64,000 nucleotides of DNA. Origin: JACVRW01 sp963728495 (lineage in GTDB: Bacteria > Actinomycetota > Thermoleophilia > Solirubrobacterales > Thermoleophilaceae). The position numbers and the translations under genes were made by a program. The stretch's first letter is position 1. Every line of letters begins with the position of its first letter. Under the pieces are notes generated by a model. It saw only the letters and a program-made list of their open reading frames with translations, searched no databases and was not told the origin of the DNA. The DNA lies in NCBI GenBank assembly GCA_963728495.1, contig CAVSKI010000007.1, positions 248,001 through 312,000 of the forward strand, written 5' to 3'. Shown here in pieces: positions 49,738-58,779 of the stretch.

Positions 49738-50039
49738 TTGCGCTGCGCGAGCCGACGGTGCGCCGCGGCCGGCGTCTTTAAGACAGCAACCAGGCGCGGG
49801 GATCGGCCGGGACTGTCACTCCTGTCGCGGCGCTGTAACACAAGCCCGTCGGGGAGACGAATCCGGCCGCCGCGTTGGGTGCCGTCCTGACTTGACCGTC
49901 CAGGAGACGGTGAAGTCAGGACAGTGGCGCGAAACCGCGTCACAGCAACGCGACAAAGCCGACAACACGGCCGCGTCCACCCTTGGTTGCTGCCGTTAGA
50001 AGACGCCGGCGCCGCCACGCGGCGGCTCGCGCAGCGCCA
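49738..50039. repeat. Structured repeat element, copy B
   Basis: This non-coding 302-bp stretch is the partner of the element at 7932-8241. It has the same inverted ends (TTGCGCTGCGCGAGCCG at 49738 and GGCTCGCGCAGCGCC ending near 50038), the same TGTCACTCCTGTCGCGGCGC box (49814 onward), CAGTGGC after the central hairpin, and a shared box of about 66 bp from CCGCGTCACAGCAACG to GCCGTTA. The centre is a 17-bp stem with one mismatch (49884-49900/49906-49922) and a five-base loop CAGGA. It lies between the M23 promoter and the 3' end of the next minus-strand gene. Confidence 0.85.
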
Positions 50040-50052
50040 GCCGGGCAGGCAA

Positions 50053-50463
50053 CTAGGGCGCGGCCGTGCGCCAGTCGTCGTGGTGGGCGCGCTCCCTGGG
50101 AAGCATGTTCGCGAGAAGGCCGAGGCCCACGCCATAGAGCAGCAGGGCCAGCACGGCGGGCACACCGTGGTGCACCCAGCCGTTATCGGAGTCGACCAGG
50201 TTGGCAAAGGGGGCCAGCAGCACGTCGTTGGCATCGTCGATCAGCTCGCGCGCACCGCCGTTGCGGCGCTCGCGGGCGGCCTCCTCACCCGGCGTGGGTG
50301 CCACAGCCACGACCTCGGGCGACGCCGGCGTGCCGGTGCCCTCGCCCAGGGCCGACTGCTGGGTCTTCGACCCCTTGTCCATCTCGTCGACGGCGAAGAA
50401 GGCAAAGCCGAGCAGCACGACGATCGACGTGAGGATGGCCGCGAGGCGGATGACCGAACCCAT
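50053..50463 (-). CDS. Small two-helix membrane protein, unknown function
   Basis: The 136-residue protein has an N-terminal helix (GSVIRLAAILTSIVVLLGFA), an extracytoplasmic loop of about 75 residues with a GEEAARERRNGGARELIDDA amphipathic stretch, and a second helix (GVPAVLALLLYGVGLGLLAN) with a basic tail. No family is recognised. ATG at 50463 was chosen; longer frames read into the pyrE promoter region. It is divergent from pyrE, 59 bp apart, and its stop lies 13 bp from element B. Confidence 0.75.
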   Translation of the reverse strand: MGSVIRLAAILTSIVVLLGFAFFAVDEMDKGSKTQQSALGEGTGTPASPEVVAVAPTPGEEAARERRNGGARELIDDANDVLLAPFANLVDSDNGWVHHGVPAVLALLLYGVGLGLLANMLPRERAHHDDWRTAAP

Positions 50464-50522
50464 CGCGGACCCATCGGCAGCGCCCACCCGGACCGTGAGT
50501 CCCGTACGTAGTCTTTGCGCGG

Positions 50523-51074
50523 ATGGGCGACGCACACGGCACGCTGGTCAAAGCGCTGCGCGAGCACGCGCTGGTGATCGGCGAGGTGACCCTCACCAGC
50601 GGGCGCACCGCCCAGTACTACGTCGACGCCAAACGCGCCATTCTGCTGCCCGCCGGCTTCCGCGCGCTGGGCGAGCTCGTGAGGGCGGAGGCGGAACGGG
50701 TCGGCGCCACCGCGGTCGGGGGGATGACCATGGGCGCCGATCCCGTGGCGTGTGCCGCCCTGGCCGCGGGCGCGCCGGTCAAGGCGTTCTTCGTACGCAA
50801 GGACAAGAAGCAGCATGGGCTACAGCGATGGGTCGAGGGGCCCCTGCTCGAGCCGGGCGAGCGCTGCCTCGTGGTGGAGGACGTGGTGACCACGGGCGGC
50901 TCCACGGTCCAGGCGATCGACCGTATCCGGGAGGAGGGGCTGGCGATCGCGGGCGTGACCGCCGTTCTCGACCGCCTCGCCGGCGGCGCGCAGGCCATCG
51001 AGGCCGCTGCGGACGGGGCGGCCTACCGCCCGCTCACGACGATCGACGAGATCTATCCGGAGCGGGCGGAGTAG
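50523..51074 (+). CDS. pyrE: Orotate phosphoribosyltransferase
   Basis: PyrE joins orotate and PRPP to give OMP in pyrimidine synthesis. The 183-residue protein has GEVTLTSGRTAQYYVDAKRA at the N-terminus, FFVRKDKKQHGLQRWVEGPL with the flexible-loop lysines, and the PRPP motif CLVVEDVVTTGGSTVQAIDR. The length is typical. The 3' end overlaps the convergent nudC gene by 41 bp. It is not linked to other pyr genes here. Confidence 0.96.
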   Translation: MGDAHGTLVKALREHALVIGEVTLTSGRTAQYYVDAKRAILLPAGFRALGELVRAEAERVGATAVGGMTMGADPVACAALAAGAPVKAFFVRKDKKQHGLQRWVEGPLLEPGERCLVVEDVVTTGGSTVQAIDRIREEGLAIAGVTAVLDRLAGGAQAIEAAADGAAYRPLTTIDEIYPERAE

Positions 51075-51945
51075 CGAGCCACGCGTCGATCAGACGCCTG
51101 GAGATCGAGTAGGAGGGTGAGAGCGCGATGCCGCTGGTGCCGGCCGCCGCCGCCTCCACCTCGTGGCGTTCGAACCAGCGCACCTCGGACAGCTCCTCGT
51201 CGCGGGGGTGAGGATCGCCGGCCACCGCACGGGCGCTGAAGCCGATCATCAGCGAGCTCGGGAAGGGCCAGGGCTGCGAGGCCACGTAGCCGGCCTCGGC
51301 CACCTCGACCCCCGACTCCTCGAGCACCTCCCGCGCCACCGCCTCCTCGAGCGTCTCGCCGGGCTCGACGAATCCGGCGAGCACCGAGAAGCGCCCCGGC
51401 GGCCAGCGGGCCTGGCGCCCCAGAAGCAGTCGGCCGCGGGTATCGGTGACCCGCATGATCACCACCGGGTCGGTGCGCGGGAAGTGAGACGCGCCGCAGG
51501 ACGGACACTCGCGCTGGTGCCCGCCGTCACGCGGCTCGGTGGGTGCGCCGCAGTTGGCGCAGAAGCGGTGCCGGCGATGCCAGGAGAGCAGGGACGCCGC
51601 GTAGGCGCCCAAGGCAGCCTCGCCCGCGGGCAGGTCGGTGGCCGCCTCGCGCAGCCCGGCCGGACGCCCGCGCTCGGGCTCGGCGCCCGACGCGTCGGCG
51701 GCGAACAGCGGCCGCGCGCCATCCAGCCCCAGGAAGACCGAGTCGCCGTTGGGTGGCCTGAGCAGCAGTCGCCCATCGTCGATCCACAGACCCTGCTCGG
51801 ACAGCACGAGCGCCCGGGCCTCGGGCTGCGCTCGCCGGGCGGCGAGCCACTGCGGGTCGCGCCGCTGCACCGACGCGCGGTCGAGGCCGGCGCCGGAAAA
51901 GACCATCTGCCTCCGGCTCAGCTCCCGCCCGATGCGGTCTGGCAT
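51034..51945 (-). CDS. nudC: NAD+ diphosphatase (Nudix, NudC)
   Basis: NudC cleaves NAD(H) to NMN(H) and AMP and can remove NAD caps from RNA. The 303-residue protein has a four-Cys zinc ribbon (RFCANCGAPT and RECPSCGASH), the Nudix box GFVEPGETLEEAVAREVLEE and the NudC-specific SQPWPFPSSLMIGF. These identify the subfamily well. It overlaps pyrE at its 3' end and shares 28 bp with the gene that precedes it in the same direction. Confidence 0.95.
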   Translation of the reverse strand: MPDRIGRELSRRQMVFSGAGLDRASVQRRDPQWLAARRAQPEARALVLSEQGLWIDDGRLLLRPPNGDSVFLGLDGARPLFAADASGAEPERGRPAGLREAATDLPAGEAALGAYAASLLSWHRRHRFCANCGAPTEPRDGGHQRECPSCGASHFPRTDPVVIMRVTDTRGRLLLGRQARWPPGRFSVLAGFVEPGETLEEAVAREVLEESGVEVAEAGYVASQPWPFPSSLMIGFSARAVAGDPHPRDEELSEVRWFERHEVEAAAAGTSGIALSPSYSISRRLIDAWLATPPAPDRSRRSS

Positions 51946-52469
51946 TCCTGTTGGGTGGACTCGAGCTGCGCCACCGCGGCCTTTGCGCCCGCCTTCGTGG
52001 TGGATGCGTCGAAGAACCGGTTCAGGGCGTCGACCGACGAGGCCGAGCAGGCCGTTGCCAGGCGCGCCTTCGCCTGCGCCTGCTTCAGCTGCGCCTCCTC
52101 TTTCTGGTCCTGTCCTTGGGCGTTGGCCACCTCGGTTTGCGCCTTTTGCAGCTGCGCGGCCTCGTCCTTGACCTTCTTCTGTAGCCCGGCGGCCGTCGCG
52201 TTCTCGCGGACGAGGCGCCGGCGGACGCGCCGGTATGCGGCCCGCTCGCGCCGTCCGAATGAGCTCAACTGCTGCTCCTCGGCAGACGCGGCCTGCTGAG
52301 ACGAGGCGAGCTCCTTCTTCTGCTTGGCGATGGTGGCATTGGCGTCGTCGAGATCGGACTTGGTGGTGAAGGCCCAGATACCCAGTCCGATCGCGGCCAG
52401 CGCGCAGATCACGGCGATCACGATCCAGGCGGTGGGGCGAGCAGCGCTGCTGCTTGATGAGGCTTCCAT
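51918..52469 (-). CDS. Membrane-anchored coiled-coil protein
   Basis: The 183-residue protein has a Ser-rich start, one transmembrane helix (WIVIAVICALAAIGLGIWAF) and a long coiled coil of Lys/Glu/Gln/Ala heptads (TIAKQKKELASSQQAASAEE, then KDEAAQLQKAQTEVANAQGQ). A short C-terminal domain has two Cys (TACSASS, QQECQTA) that may pair. It looks like an extracytoplasmic spacer or oligomerisation protein; the function is not known. Its end overlaps the nudC start by 28 bp, which implies coupled translation. Confidence 0.8.
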   Translation of the reverse strand: MEASSSSSAARPTAWIVIAVICALAAIGLGIWAFTTKSDLDDANATIAKQKKELASSQQAASAEEQQLSSFGRRERAAYRRVRRRLVRENATAAGLQKKVKDEAAQLQKAQTEVANAQGQDQKEEAQLKQAQAKARLATACSASSVDALNRFFDASTTKAGAKAAVAQLESTQQECQTASGGS

Positions 52470-52499
52470 GCTGTGGACGGTCCTTTCTGGAGGCGACAG

Positions 52500-52572
52500 C
52501 GCCCCGGGCTGGATTCGAACCAGCGACCTACCGCTTAGGAGGCGGTCGCTCTATCCCCTGAGCTACCGGGGC
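52500..52572 (-). tRNA. tRNA-Arg (CCT)
   Basis: The 73-nt cloverleaf on the minus strand has acceptor GCCCCGG/CCGGGGC, D-stem GCTC/GAGC, anticodon loop CTCCTAA giving CCT, T-arm GCTGG TTCGAAT CCAGC and discriminator G. CCA is not encoded. It decodes AGG, a rare codon in such a GC-rich genome. There is no sign of integration at its 3' end. Confidence 0.97.
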
Positions 52573-52586
52573 CCATGAAGCTAACG

Positions 52587-53177
52587 CTACTCGTCCTCGT
52601 AGAGCGATTCGCGGGCCAGCTCGGTGCCCTTGGCCCCGTATAGGCGCACCTCCACGTAGTCGCCCGTGTACGCATCGAGCGACACCAGCGTGAAGCGCTC
52701 TTCGACCAGGGTGCATTGATCGGTCGTCGTGGGCCCGAGCTCGGTCGTGGCCGCGACTCCGTTGGCCACCAGCGCCACTCCCCAGACGAGCGTCACGATC
52801 CCGCGGCGTCCCTCCGGACCGCGCCAGTGGCCGATCTCCTCGTCGGACAGGTCGAGCGTCCAATCGGGATTCTGCTCCGCGGTCTCCTCGGTGAAGTCCG
52901 CCGTCGCGTAGAAGTCGGCCGCCTGCGCACCTTCGTGCTCGCGGGTGTAGGAGACGTAGCCGAACACCTCGCCCCCCTCGGCCGGCGCCGTACCGGGAAG
53001 GTAGGTACGCCCGTTCCAGGTGCGGTCGGGAAACCACGCGATCGTCTGGGGATCGACATCCGCCTCCGCCGCATTGGCGAAGTGCTCGGCCAGCGCCTCA
53101 CCCCAGCGGCCGTAGGGCAGCGGCTCCTGTGGCGGCTCGGCGGAGAACATCGGGACCTGGCGGGGAACGGGGGGCAT
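52587..53177 (-). CDS. Conserved hypothetical protein
   Basis: This 196-residue soluble protein is not one I can place. It begins MPPVPRQVPMFSAEPPQEPL with a segment PYGRWGEALAEHFANAAEAD that resembles a small helical cap. A beta-rich body follows (TIAWFPDRTWNGRTYLPGTA, EVFGYVSYTREHEGAQAADF) and an acidic end. No signal peptide or membrane helix is seen. ATG at 53177 is the first good start after the galT stop, 15 bp away, so it is probably the last gene of the tlpA-GNAT-galT run. Confidence 0.75.
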   Translation of the reverse strand: MPPVPRQVPMFSAEPPQEPLPYGRWGEALAEHFANAAEADVDPQTIAWFPDRTWNGRTYLPGTAPAEGGEVFGYVSYTREHEGAQAADFYATADFTEETAEQNPDWTLDLSDEEIGHWRGPEGRRGIVTLVWGVALVANGVAATTELGPTTTDQCTLVEERFTLVSLDAYTGDYVEVRLYGAKGTELARESLYEDE

Positions 53178-53191
53178 GGCGGCGGAAGAAC

Positions 53192-54196
53192 CTACAGGGT
53201 GGCGTCGCGCAGGCGCTCGGCGGCGTCCTCGGGCGCCAGCACGTTGAGATGCACCCCGGTGCCGATCTCGAGCCCGGCCAGCTGGGCCAGCCGCGGCATC
53301 ACATCGATGCGCCAGCAGAAGCGCTCGGCGTCGCGCGGCGCCGTTCGCACCCACATGTTGAGCGGCGGAAGCCCGCGCAGCACGGCCCCCAGGCGCGCCA
53401 ATGCCTCGTGCAGCATGCGGGCGCCGAGCGGCCCGTCGTCCGTGAAGCGCGGCGAGGGCCGGCGCGGGGCCACCTGCATGTGGAAGGGCACGCGGGCGCC
53501 GAACGGGCAGAGCGCCACCGCTTCGTCGTCAATGGCCACGATCCGCTCACGCCGGCGCACCTCCTCCTGGACGATGTCCTCCAGCAGATTGCGTCCCTGG
53601 GTGCGATCGGCGTACGCCGTGAAGCGCTCGCGCTCGCGGGCCACCGCGGCGGGCACGAAGGGCAGCGCGTAGAGCTGGGAGTGCGTGTGCGGAAGCGACG
53701 CGCCGGCCTCCTTGCCCTCGTTCACGATCAGGTGCAGGTAGGCCGCGCCGGAGTGCTCGCGCATGCGCTCGCGCCACACCCCCATCGCGGCTTCCACCTG
53801 CTCGGGCGGCACCTCGGCCAGCGAGTGCACCGGGTCGGGCGCGTTGATGATCACCTCGTGGGCGCCGAGTGCGGGCTGGGAGGCGAACAGGTCCGGCTCA
53901 CCGCGACCGCCCGCCAGCGGATCCTGCTTCGGCTCCGGTTCGCCCGGCGAGAGCGCGGGAAAGAGGTTCGGCACCACGCGCACCCGCCAGCCGGCGCCGT
54001 TGGGAGCGCCGCCGTTGTCGCGCAGCGCATAGACCTCGGGCGGCGTCTGATCCTCGTGACCCTCGGCGAAGGGATCGCGCTCGCGGTCGATCGGCGCCCG
54101 CGGGGCAACATCGAGCCAGGCGCCCGGCCGCCGGCCGCGCTCGCCCGCCACGATCACGCGAAGGCCGGAGAGGGGATCGATGCGGAGCTCGGTCAC
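53192..54196 (-). CDS. galT: Galactose-1-phosphate uridylyltransferase
   Basis: The 334-residue HIT-superfamily enzyme exchanges UMP between UDP-glucose and galactose-1-phosphate. The active-site motif is GASLPHTHSQLYALP, with the nucleophilic His in HTHSQ (Thr in place of the common Pro). Other features are ELRIDPLSGLRVIVAGERGR and NLFPALSPGE at the N-terminus, AHEVIINAPDPVHSLAEVP, and a zinc/iron-site region near VPFHMQVAPR. The length fits. Its GTG-less ATG start overlaps the GNAT gene stop. No galK or galE lies in the window. Confidence 0.9.
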   Translation of the reverse strand: MTELRIDPLSGLRVIVAGERGRRPGAWLDVAPRAPIDRERDPFAEGHEDQTPPEVYALRDNGGAPNGAGWRVRVVPNLFPALSPGEPEPKQDPLAGGRGEPDLFASQPALGAHEVIINAPDPVHSLAEVPPEQVEAAMGVWRERMREHSGAAYLHLIVNEGKEAGASLPHTHSQLYALPFVPAAVARERERFTAYADRTQGRNLLEDIVQEEVRRRERIVAIDDEAVALCPFGARVPFHMQVAPRRPSPRFTDDGPLGARMLHEALARLGAVLRGLPPLNMWVRTAPRDAERFCWRIDVMPRLAQLAGLEIGTGVHLNVLAPEDAAERLRDATL

Positions 54197-54609
54197 AGCA
54201 CCTTCTCCATCGCCACGTGCTCGATGCCCTCCTCGGTGAAGCGGGCGCCGCGCTCGGTGTAGCCGTGGTCGAGGTAGAGCGAGAGGGCGTGGGTCTGCGC
54301 GTGCAGGGCGATTCGGCCGGCGTCGCCGTCGAGCGCCACGCGGTCGGCTTCGTGCAGGATCGCGCGGGCCACCCCGCGGCCACGCAGCTCGGGCTCCACG
54401 ACCAGCCGGCCCAGCCGCGCCACCCGCTCCTGGAAGAGCAGGCGGCAGGTGCCCACCACCCGCCCGCCGGCGACCGCGACGATGTGCACGCTCTCGTGGT
54501 CGCGACCGTCGCGGTCGGCCGCCACGGATACTCCCTGCTCCCCGCAGAAGACACGCTCACGCAAATCGAGAGCCGCCGCACGCTCGCGGTCGCTCTGGGC
54601 TCGCCGCAC
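54193..54609 (-). CDS. GNAT-family N-acetyltransferase
   Basis: The 138-residue protein has the GNAT fold: ERAAALDLRERVFCGEQGVS at the start, HIVAVAGGRVVGTCRLLFQE, and the acetyl-CoA loop RLVVEPELRGRGVARAILHE, ending in LYLDHGYTERGARFTEEGIE. It resembles ElaA/YjdJ-type enzymes. The GTG at 54609 lacks a well-spaced Shine-Dalgarno sequence (GGAG is immediately adjacent), so the true start may differ by a few codons. It follows tlpA by 10 bp. The acceptor is unknown. Confidence 0.85.
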   Translation of the reverse strand: MRRAQSDRERAAALDLRERVFCGEQGVSVAADRDGRDHESVHIVAVAGGRVVGTCRLLFQERVARLGRLVVEPELRGRGVARAILHEADRVALDGDAGRIALHAQTHALSLYLDHGYTERGARFTEEGIEHVAMEKVL

Positions 54610-54619
54610 CTCCAGGGGG

Positions 54620-55117
54620 TCAGCGTGCGTACTTGTCGATGTCGTCGACGAGGTCGCTCTCCTTGAGGTAGCCGCCCTGGTGCACGTAGGCCAGCTCGCC
54701 CTTGCGATCGTAGTAGGCGGTTGTGGGGAACGCCTGCACGCCGTTGAAGGAGGCGGCCACCGTGAGGTCTGGATCCTTGAAGTGGGGGAAGGGCACCGGA
54801 TACTCACCCAGGAACTCGCGAGCGTTGGCGTCGTTGTCGTCCGAGTTGACCCCCACGAACACGACCTTGCCGTCGAGCGCCTTCGCCTGCTTTCCGAAGA
54901 AGGGGAACTCGGCCCGGCATGGTCCGCACCACGAGGCCCACTTGTTCACCACGACCGGCCGGCCCTTCTGCTTGTCGACGTAGGCCTCGAAGGCATCGCG
55001 GCCGCCGTCGAGCAGACGCACGTTCTCGGAGTTGTCCGCGGGCGCCGGGGTGGATTCCTCATCCGAGCCGCAGCCGAAGAACGCCAGCGCGGAGAGGCAT
55101 ACGACCAACAGGCGCAT
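54620..55117 (-). CDS. TlpA/ResA-like thioredoxin-fold lipoprotein
   Basis: The 165-residue protein begins with a lipoprotein signal (MRLLVVCLSALAFFGCGSDE, lipobox FFGC). A thioredoxin-like domain has the redox motif WASWCGPCRAEFPFF and the cis-Pro region VQAFPTTAYYDRKG. It is probably an extracytoplasmic thiol reductant, for example in cytochrome c maturation for the QcrC cytochrome encoded in this window; that partner is inferred. ATG at 55117 gives a normal signal length. Confidence 0.92.
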   Translation of the reverse strand: MRLLVVCLSALAFFGCGSDEESTPAPADNSENVRLLDGGRDAFEAYVDKQKGRPVVVNKWASWCGPCRAEFPFFGKQAKALDGKVVFVGVNSDDNDANAREFLGEYPVPFPHFKDPDLTVAASFNGVQAFPTTAYYDRKGELAYVHQGGYLKESDLVDDIDKYAR

Positions 55118-55319
55118 AGACGAAATCTTGGCAGACCCCATTTTTGCTTTGGTGTGCTGTAATAGGGCTACGTCGGCAGTCCGCAAGGGCCCGGCGCGCC
55201 GCCCACTCGCGGGACTTGTGAGCGCGGCGGTACGACGGGCGGGCCCGCGAAACCGAGACGGCCCGTTCACCTCGGTGAAGCTCGGCCCGTCCCCTCTTTT
55301 CCAATTACTGATCGCCAAC
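55118..55319. promoter_or_regulatory. Divergent promoter region between tlpA and the helicase
   Basis: This 202-bp gap separates divergent genes. It contains the AT-rich patch CCCATTTTTGCTTTGGTGTG followed by CTGTAATAGGG near 55138-55167, where TAATAG is a good plus-strand -10 candidate without a well-spaced -35. A second patch, TTTTCCAATTACTG, lies at about 55300. I see no coding potential and no strong hairpin. Confidence 0.35.
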
Positions 55320-58084
55320 GTGGCTGAGACAACCTCTGCTCTCGCGGATGCGCCGGTTTCCGGCGACGTCCTCGCTCGCGCCGAGAAATTCGCTCGCGAG
55401 ACCTTCGTGCTGCCCGGCGAAGACCAGGGGGCCGCGCTGGCCCGGGGCACCGCTCGCCGGTCAGCCCTGGACGATGCGCTGGCCGAGATGGACGCCGGCC
55501 GGGCGGAGCCGTCGGTGGACTGGCGGCGCAACTACTCGCTCCTGCTCGGCCTGGAGCGCCTGCTCTCCGAGGACGAGCCCCACCTGGCCGACGGCACGCT
55601 GCTCAACCCGCACCAGGTCGACGCCCTGTCGGGCACGCTGATCGCGCTCACCTCCGAGCTCGAGGAGAGTCTGCGCAGCGGCAACGGTCGCTTGGCCGCA
55701 GGCAACGGGCGACCCGGCGAGGTGGCCCTGGAGAGCGACGATCTCTATGAGGACGACTTCGTCCAGGCCTCGCTCCGCGAGGACGGAGAGCCGCTCGACG
55801 AAGAGCCGCTCGACGAAGAGCCGCTCGACGACGAGGAGCCGCTCGACGAGACGAGCCCGCGGACGAGGAGCCCGAGGAGGAGCGATCCGACGAGGAGCCG
55901 CTCGACTGGGACCCGGCCGAGGAGGCCGAGGAGGAGGCGGCGCTGGAGGCTCAGGGCGATGACCCGGGAGCCGACCGTCGTTTCTGGTTCGAGCACGCCA
56001 CCGGGGCGGGCAAGACGGTGGCCGCGCTCGGCTTCGTCGAGGCCTCGCGCACCGGCGGCATCCTGATCCTCACGCACCGGCGCAACCTGGTGGACCAGTT
56101 CCTCGGCGAGCTGCGCACGCGCGGCTACAAGAAGCGCATCGCCCCGGCGCTGCTCAAGAACGGTGGCGGCGAGCCCCCGGCGGGCGGGCCCGTGACGGTC
56201 GAGACCTACCAGTGGTTCGTGCGCAACGCCGGCAAGGTCTCCGACGCCTACACCATCGTCATCTGCGACGAGGCCCACACCGCGCTGGGCGAGAAGACCA
56301 GCGGCGCAATCCGGCAGTGGACGGGTCCGGTGTTCATCGGGATGACCGCCACGGGCGCGCTGATCGCGCGCCACGTAACCGACCTCTTCCCGACCCAGAC
56401 CTCGCGCTTCGACCTGGCCCAGGCCGCCCGCCGCGGCGTGATCGCGCCGCTGCGCTGCGTCCGCATCCCGCCCGGCGTCGGCGTGCGCTCCATCGCCAAC
56501 GTTCCGCTGCGCCGCGGCGAGGTCGACCAGGACTTCGACCAGGAGGAGCTGGCTGCGCTCCTCGACCAGGCGCCCTTCAACCTGGCGGTGGCCGACCTCT
56601 ACAAGACCCGCTTCAAGGACGTGCCCGGGGTCGTGTACTCGGCCGGCGTGCGGCACGCTCACAACGTCGCCAAGGCGTTCCGTGACGCGGGCATAAAGGC
56701 GAAGGCGGTCTCGGGAGAGACGCCCAAGCGCGAGCTGGCGCGAACGCTCGCGGCCTACGAGCGCGGCGAGATCGACGTGCTGGTGAACGCGCAGCTGCTG
56801 GCCGAGGGCTGGAACTCGCCTCGCGCGACCGTCTGCATGCACCTCGCTCCGACCGCCTCGAAGCGCATCTATCAGCAGCGCGTGGGCCGCGTGACCCGGC
56901 GTACGCCGGGCAAGGAGGCGGGAATCGTCGTGGACTTCGTCCACCCCGCCACGCCCAACGACGACCCCGTCGTGACGCTGCATTCGTTGCTCGACCGCGA
57001 CGTCTATCGCGGTGGCGCGATCGTGGTGGGACCGGTGCGCCGCGGCCGCGGCCGGCGGCTGCGCGTGGAACGCCGCGTGGTGCCGGTCACGGCGGACGAG
57101 AGCCGCCGGGCGCAGGTCTTCGAGCGCGAGCTGTGGCGGATCGCCGTGGAGCACCTGAGCTGGGGCGAGCAGCAGGCATGGGCGATGCTGGCCGGCGCGC
57201 GCGTGGCGTCGAACAACTGGCGCCGCGCCAAGGCGATGCTCCACTTCGACTCCACCGGCGAGCTGCGCCGCGTGTTCCTGGTCACCTGCCTGCGCCGCAA
57301 CCGAAATACGCAGCTGCGGGTGCGGGCGCTGGGCGAGGTGGGCGGCCTGCGCGATCCGGAGGCCTTCGACGACGCCGTGGAGATCGTGGGTGGCTGGTCG
57401 CGCGACGAGCGTCGTGAGGGCGTGAAGGTTCTGCTGCAGGCGTTGACCGAGAAGCAGATCGGCCGCCGCGATCAGGCCGCGCGCTGGCTCTGGCACCTGG
57501 CCGAGTACTCGCGCGAGGTGCACGAGGAGTACGCAGTGCAGCGCTGGCCCGAGACCAAGCGGCTACTCGGACTGCTCGTGAACTCGGCCGGAGCGGCACA
57601 CGCCCGCAACGCCCGCCGGCTCGTGCAGGCGTCGCGCAAGCAGGACCGCCGCCTGTCGGCCGCCCTGCTGGCCGCCGCCCTGGCTCACACCCCCGAGGCC
57701 CAGCAGGTGCTCGACGGGGCCCGCATGCGCATGGCTCGCAAGCCGAGCGCGCTGGCCCGTGAGCTGCTGAAGAACTTCCCGAAGGGCAAGCGCCGCCGCG
57801 GTGGCCGACGGCGGCGCAAGCGGGGACGCGACGTGGAGAGCGCGGCAGTGGATGCGCGGGCTACCCAGACGGTCGAGACCCCGGGCGAGGAGCAGGACGC
57901 ACCCGGTGAGGAGCAGGATGCGCCGGGAGAGCCCGGGGAGGGCAAGCCCAAGACCAAGCGCTCGCGTTCGCGGCGGCGGCGCGGCTCGTCGGCTTCGGCC
58001 CGGGCGCGAAAGGCCGCGAGCAACGAGGACGGGTCCGATTCGGGTGGGGACTCCGGCAAGCCCGAGGAGCGCGACGCGGCCTGA
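55320..58084 (+). CDS. DEAH-box (SF2) helicase-like protein, frame broken near 55850
   Basis: The N-terminal part (GTG 55320, about 175 residues, starting AETTSALADAPVSGDVL) and the helicase part are in different frames. The first ends in an acidic tandem repeat EEPLDEEPLD near 55790-55850. From 55850 the other frame continues the acidic run (DEPADEEPEEERSDEEPLDW) into Walker A FEHATGAGKTVAALGF, DEAH in IVICDEAHTALGEK, FIGMTATG, LLAEGWNSPRATV and YQQRVGRVTRRTPGKE. Adding one base would join them to about 921 residues. The C-terminus is helical and then very Lys/Arg-rich with EEQDAPG repeats. The motifs and order fit SF2 helicases of the type III/ERCC3 kind; the substrate is unknown. Confidence 0.75.
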
Positions 58085-58107
58085 TTCGGCCCTTTCGGGG
58101 CGCGTGG

Positions 58108-58779
58108 TCAGCGCAGCAGATGGACTTCGCCGGCGTCCAGGGCGACCCGGCCCGCGGAGGTGTCCACGAGCAGCGCCCCTGCCTCGTTGATTCCGGCCGC
58201 CCTGCCGCGCCCGCCGGCCCAGCGCACGTCAGCGCCGCGAAGCGCGTCGACGGTGCGCCACGCGGCCAGCACCTCGGCGGCAGGGCGTCCGAGCCAGCGA
58301 TCGAGGCTGACCAGCAACCGGCCGAGCACCGCCTCGACGCCGATGTCCAGCCCTTCGCGACGAAGTGATGTGGCCATGTCTTCCAGCTCGACGGGGAACT
58401 CGGTCATCGAGACATTGATCCCGATGCCCAGCACGGCCCACCCCTCCAGCGGCCGGCCCTCCACCAGGATGCCCGCGACCTTGCGGCCCCCGATCCAGAC
58501 GTCATTGGGCCACTTCACGAGTGCCCGCAGCGGCACCGCTTCGCATACCGCCACGCCCGCAGCCAGCGGCAGCACCTCGTTGAACTCGCGCAGCACTATC
58601 GAGCCCAGCACGGCTCTGCCCGGCGCCGCCACCCACTCGCGACCCTGGCGTCCGCGACCCGAGGTCTGCTGGTCCGCGGTTACCAGAGTGCCGTGAGGCG
58701 CTCCGCCACCGGCCAGCTCGCGCGCCCGCTCGTTGGTCGAGCCGGTCCTCCGGTGGTGTACCCGCGGCCGGCCGATCAT
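58108..58779 (-). CDS. birA: Biotin-[acetyl-CoA-carboxylase] ligase
   Basis: The 223-residue enzyme attaches biotin to carboxylase carrier domains via biotinyl-AMP. It has TGSTNERARELA, the ATP/biotin loop TADQQTSGRGRQGREWVAAP, VKWPNDVWIGGRKVAGILVE and AVLGIGINVSM. There is no N-terminal winged helix, so it is a class I, non-regulatory form. Its stop region is close to the helicase 3' end. The ATG overlaps the SAM-hydrolase stop (ATGA). Confidence 0.95.
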   Translation of the reverse strand: MIGRPRVHHRRTGSTNERARELAGGGAPHGTLVTADQQTSGRGRQGREWVAAPGRAVLGSIVLREFNEVLPLAAGVAVCEAVPLRALVKWPNDVWIGGRKVAGILVEGRPLEGWAVLGIGINVSMTEFPVELEDMATSLRREGLDIGVEAVLGRLLVSLDRWLGRPAAEVLAAWRTVDALRGADVRWAGGRGRAAGINEAGALLVDTSAGRVALDAGEVHLLR

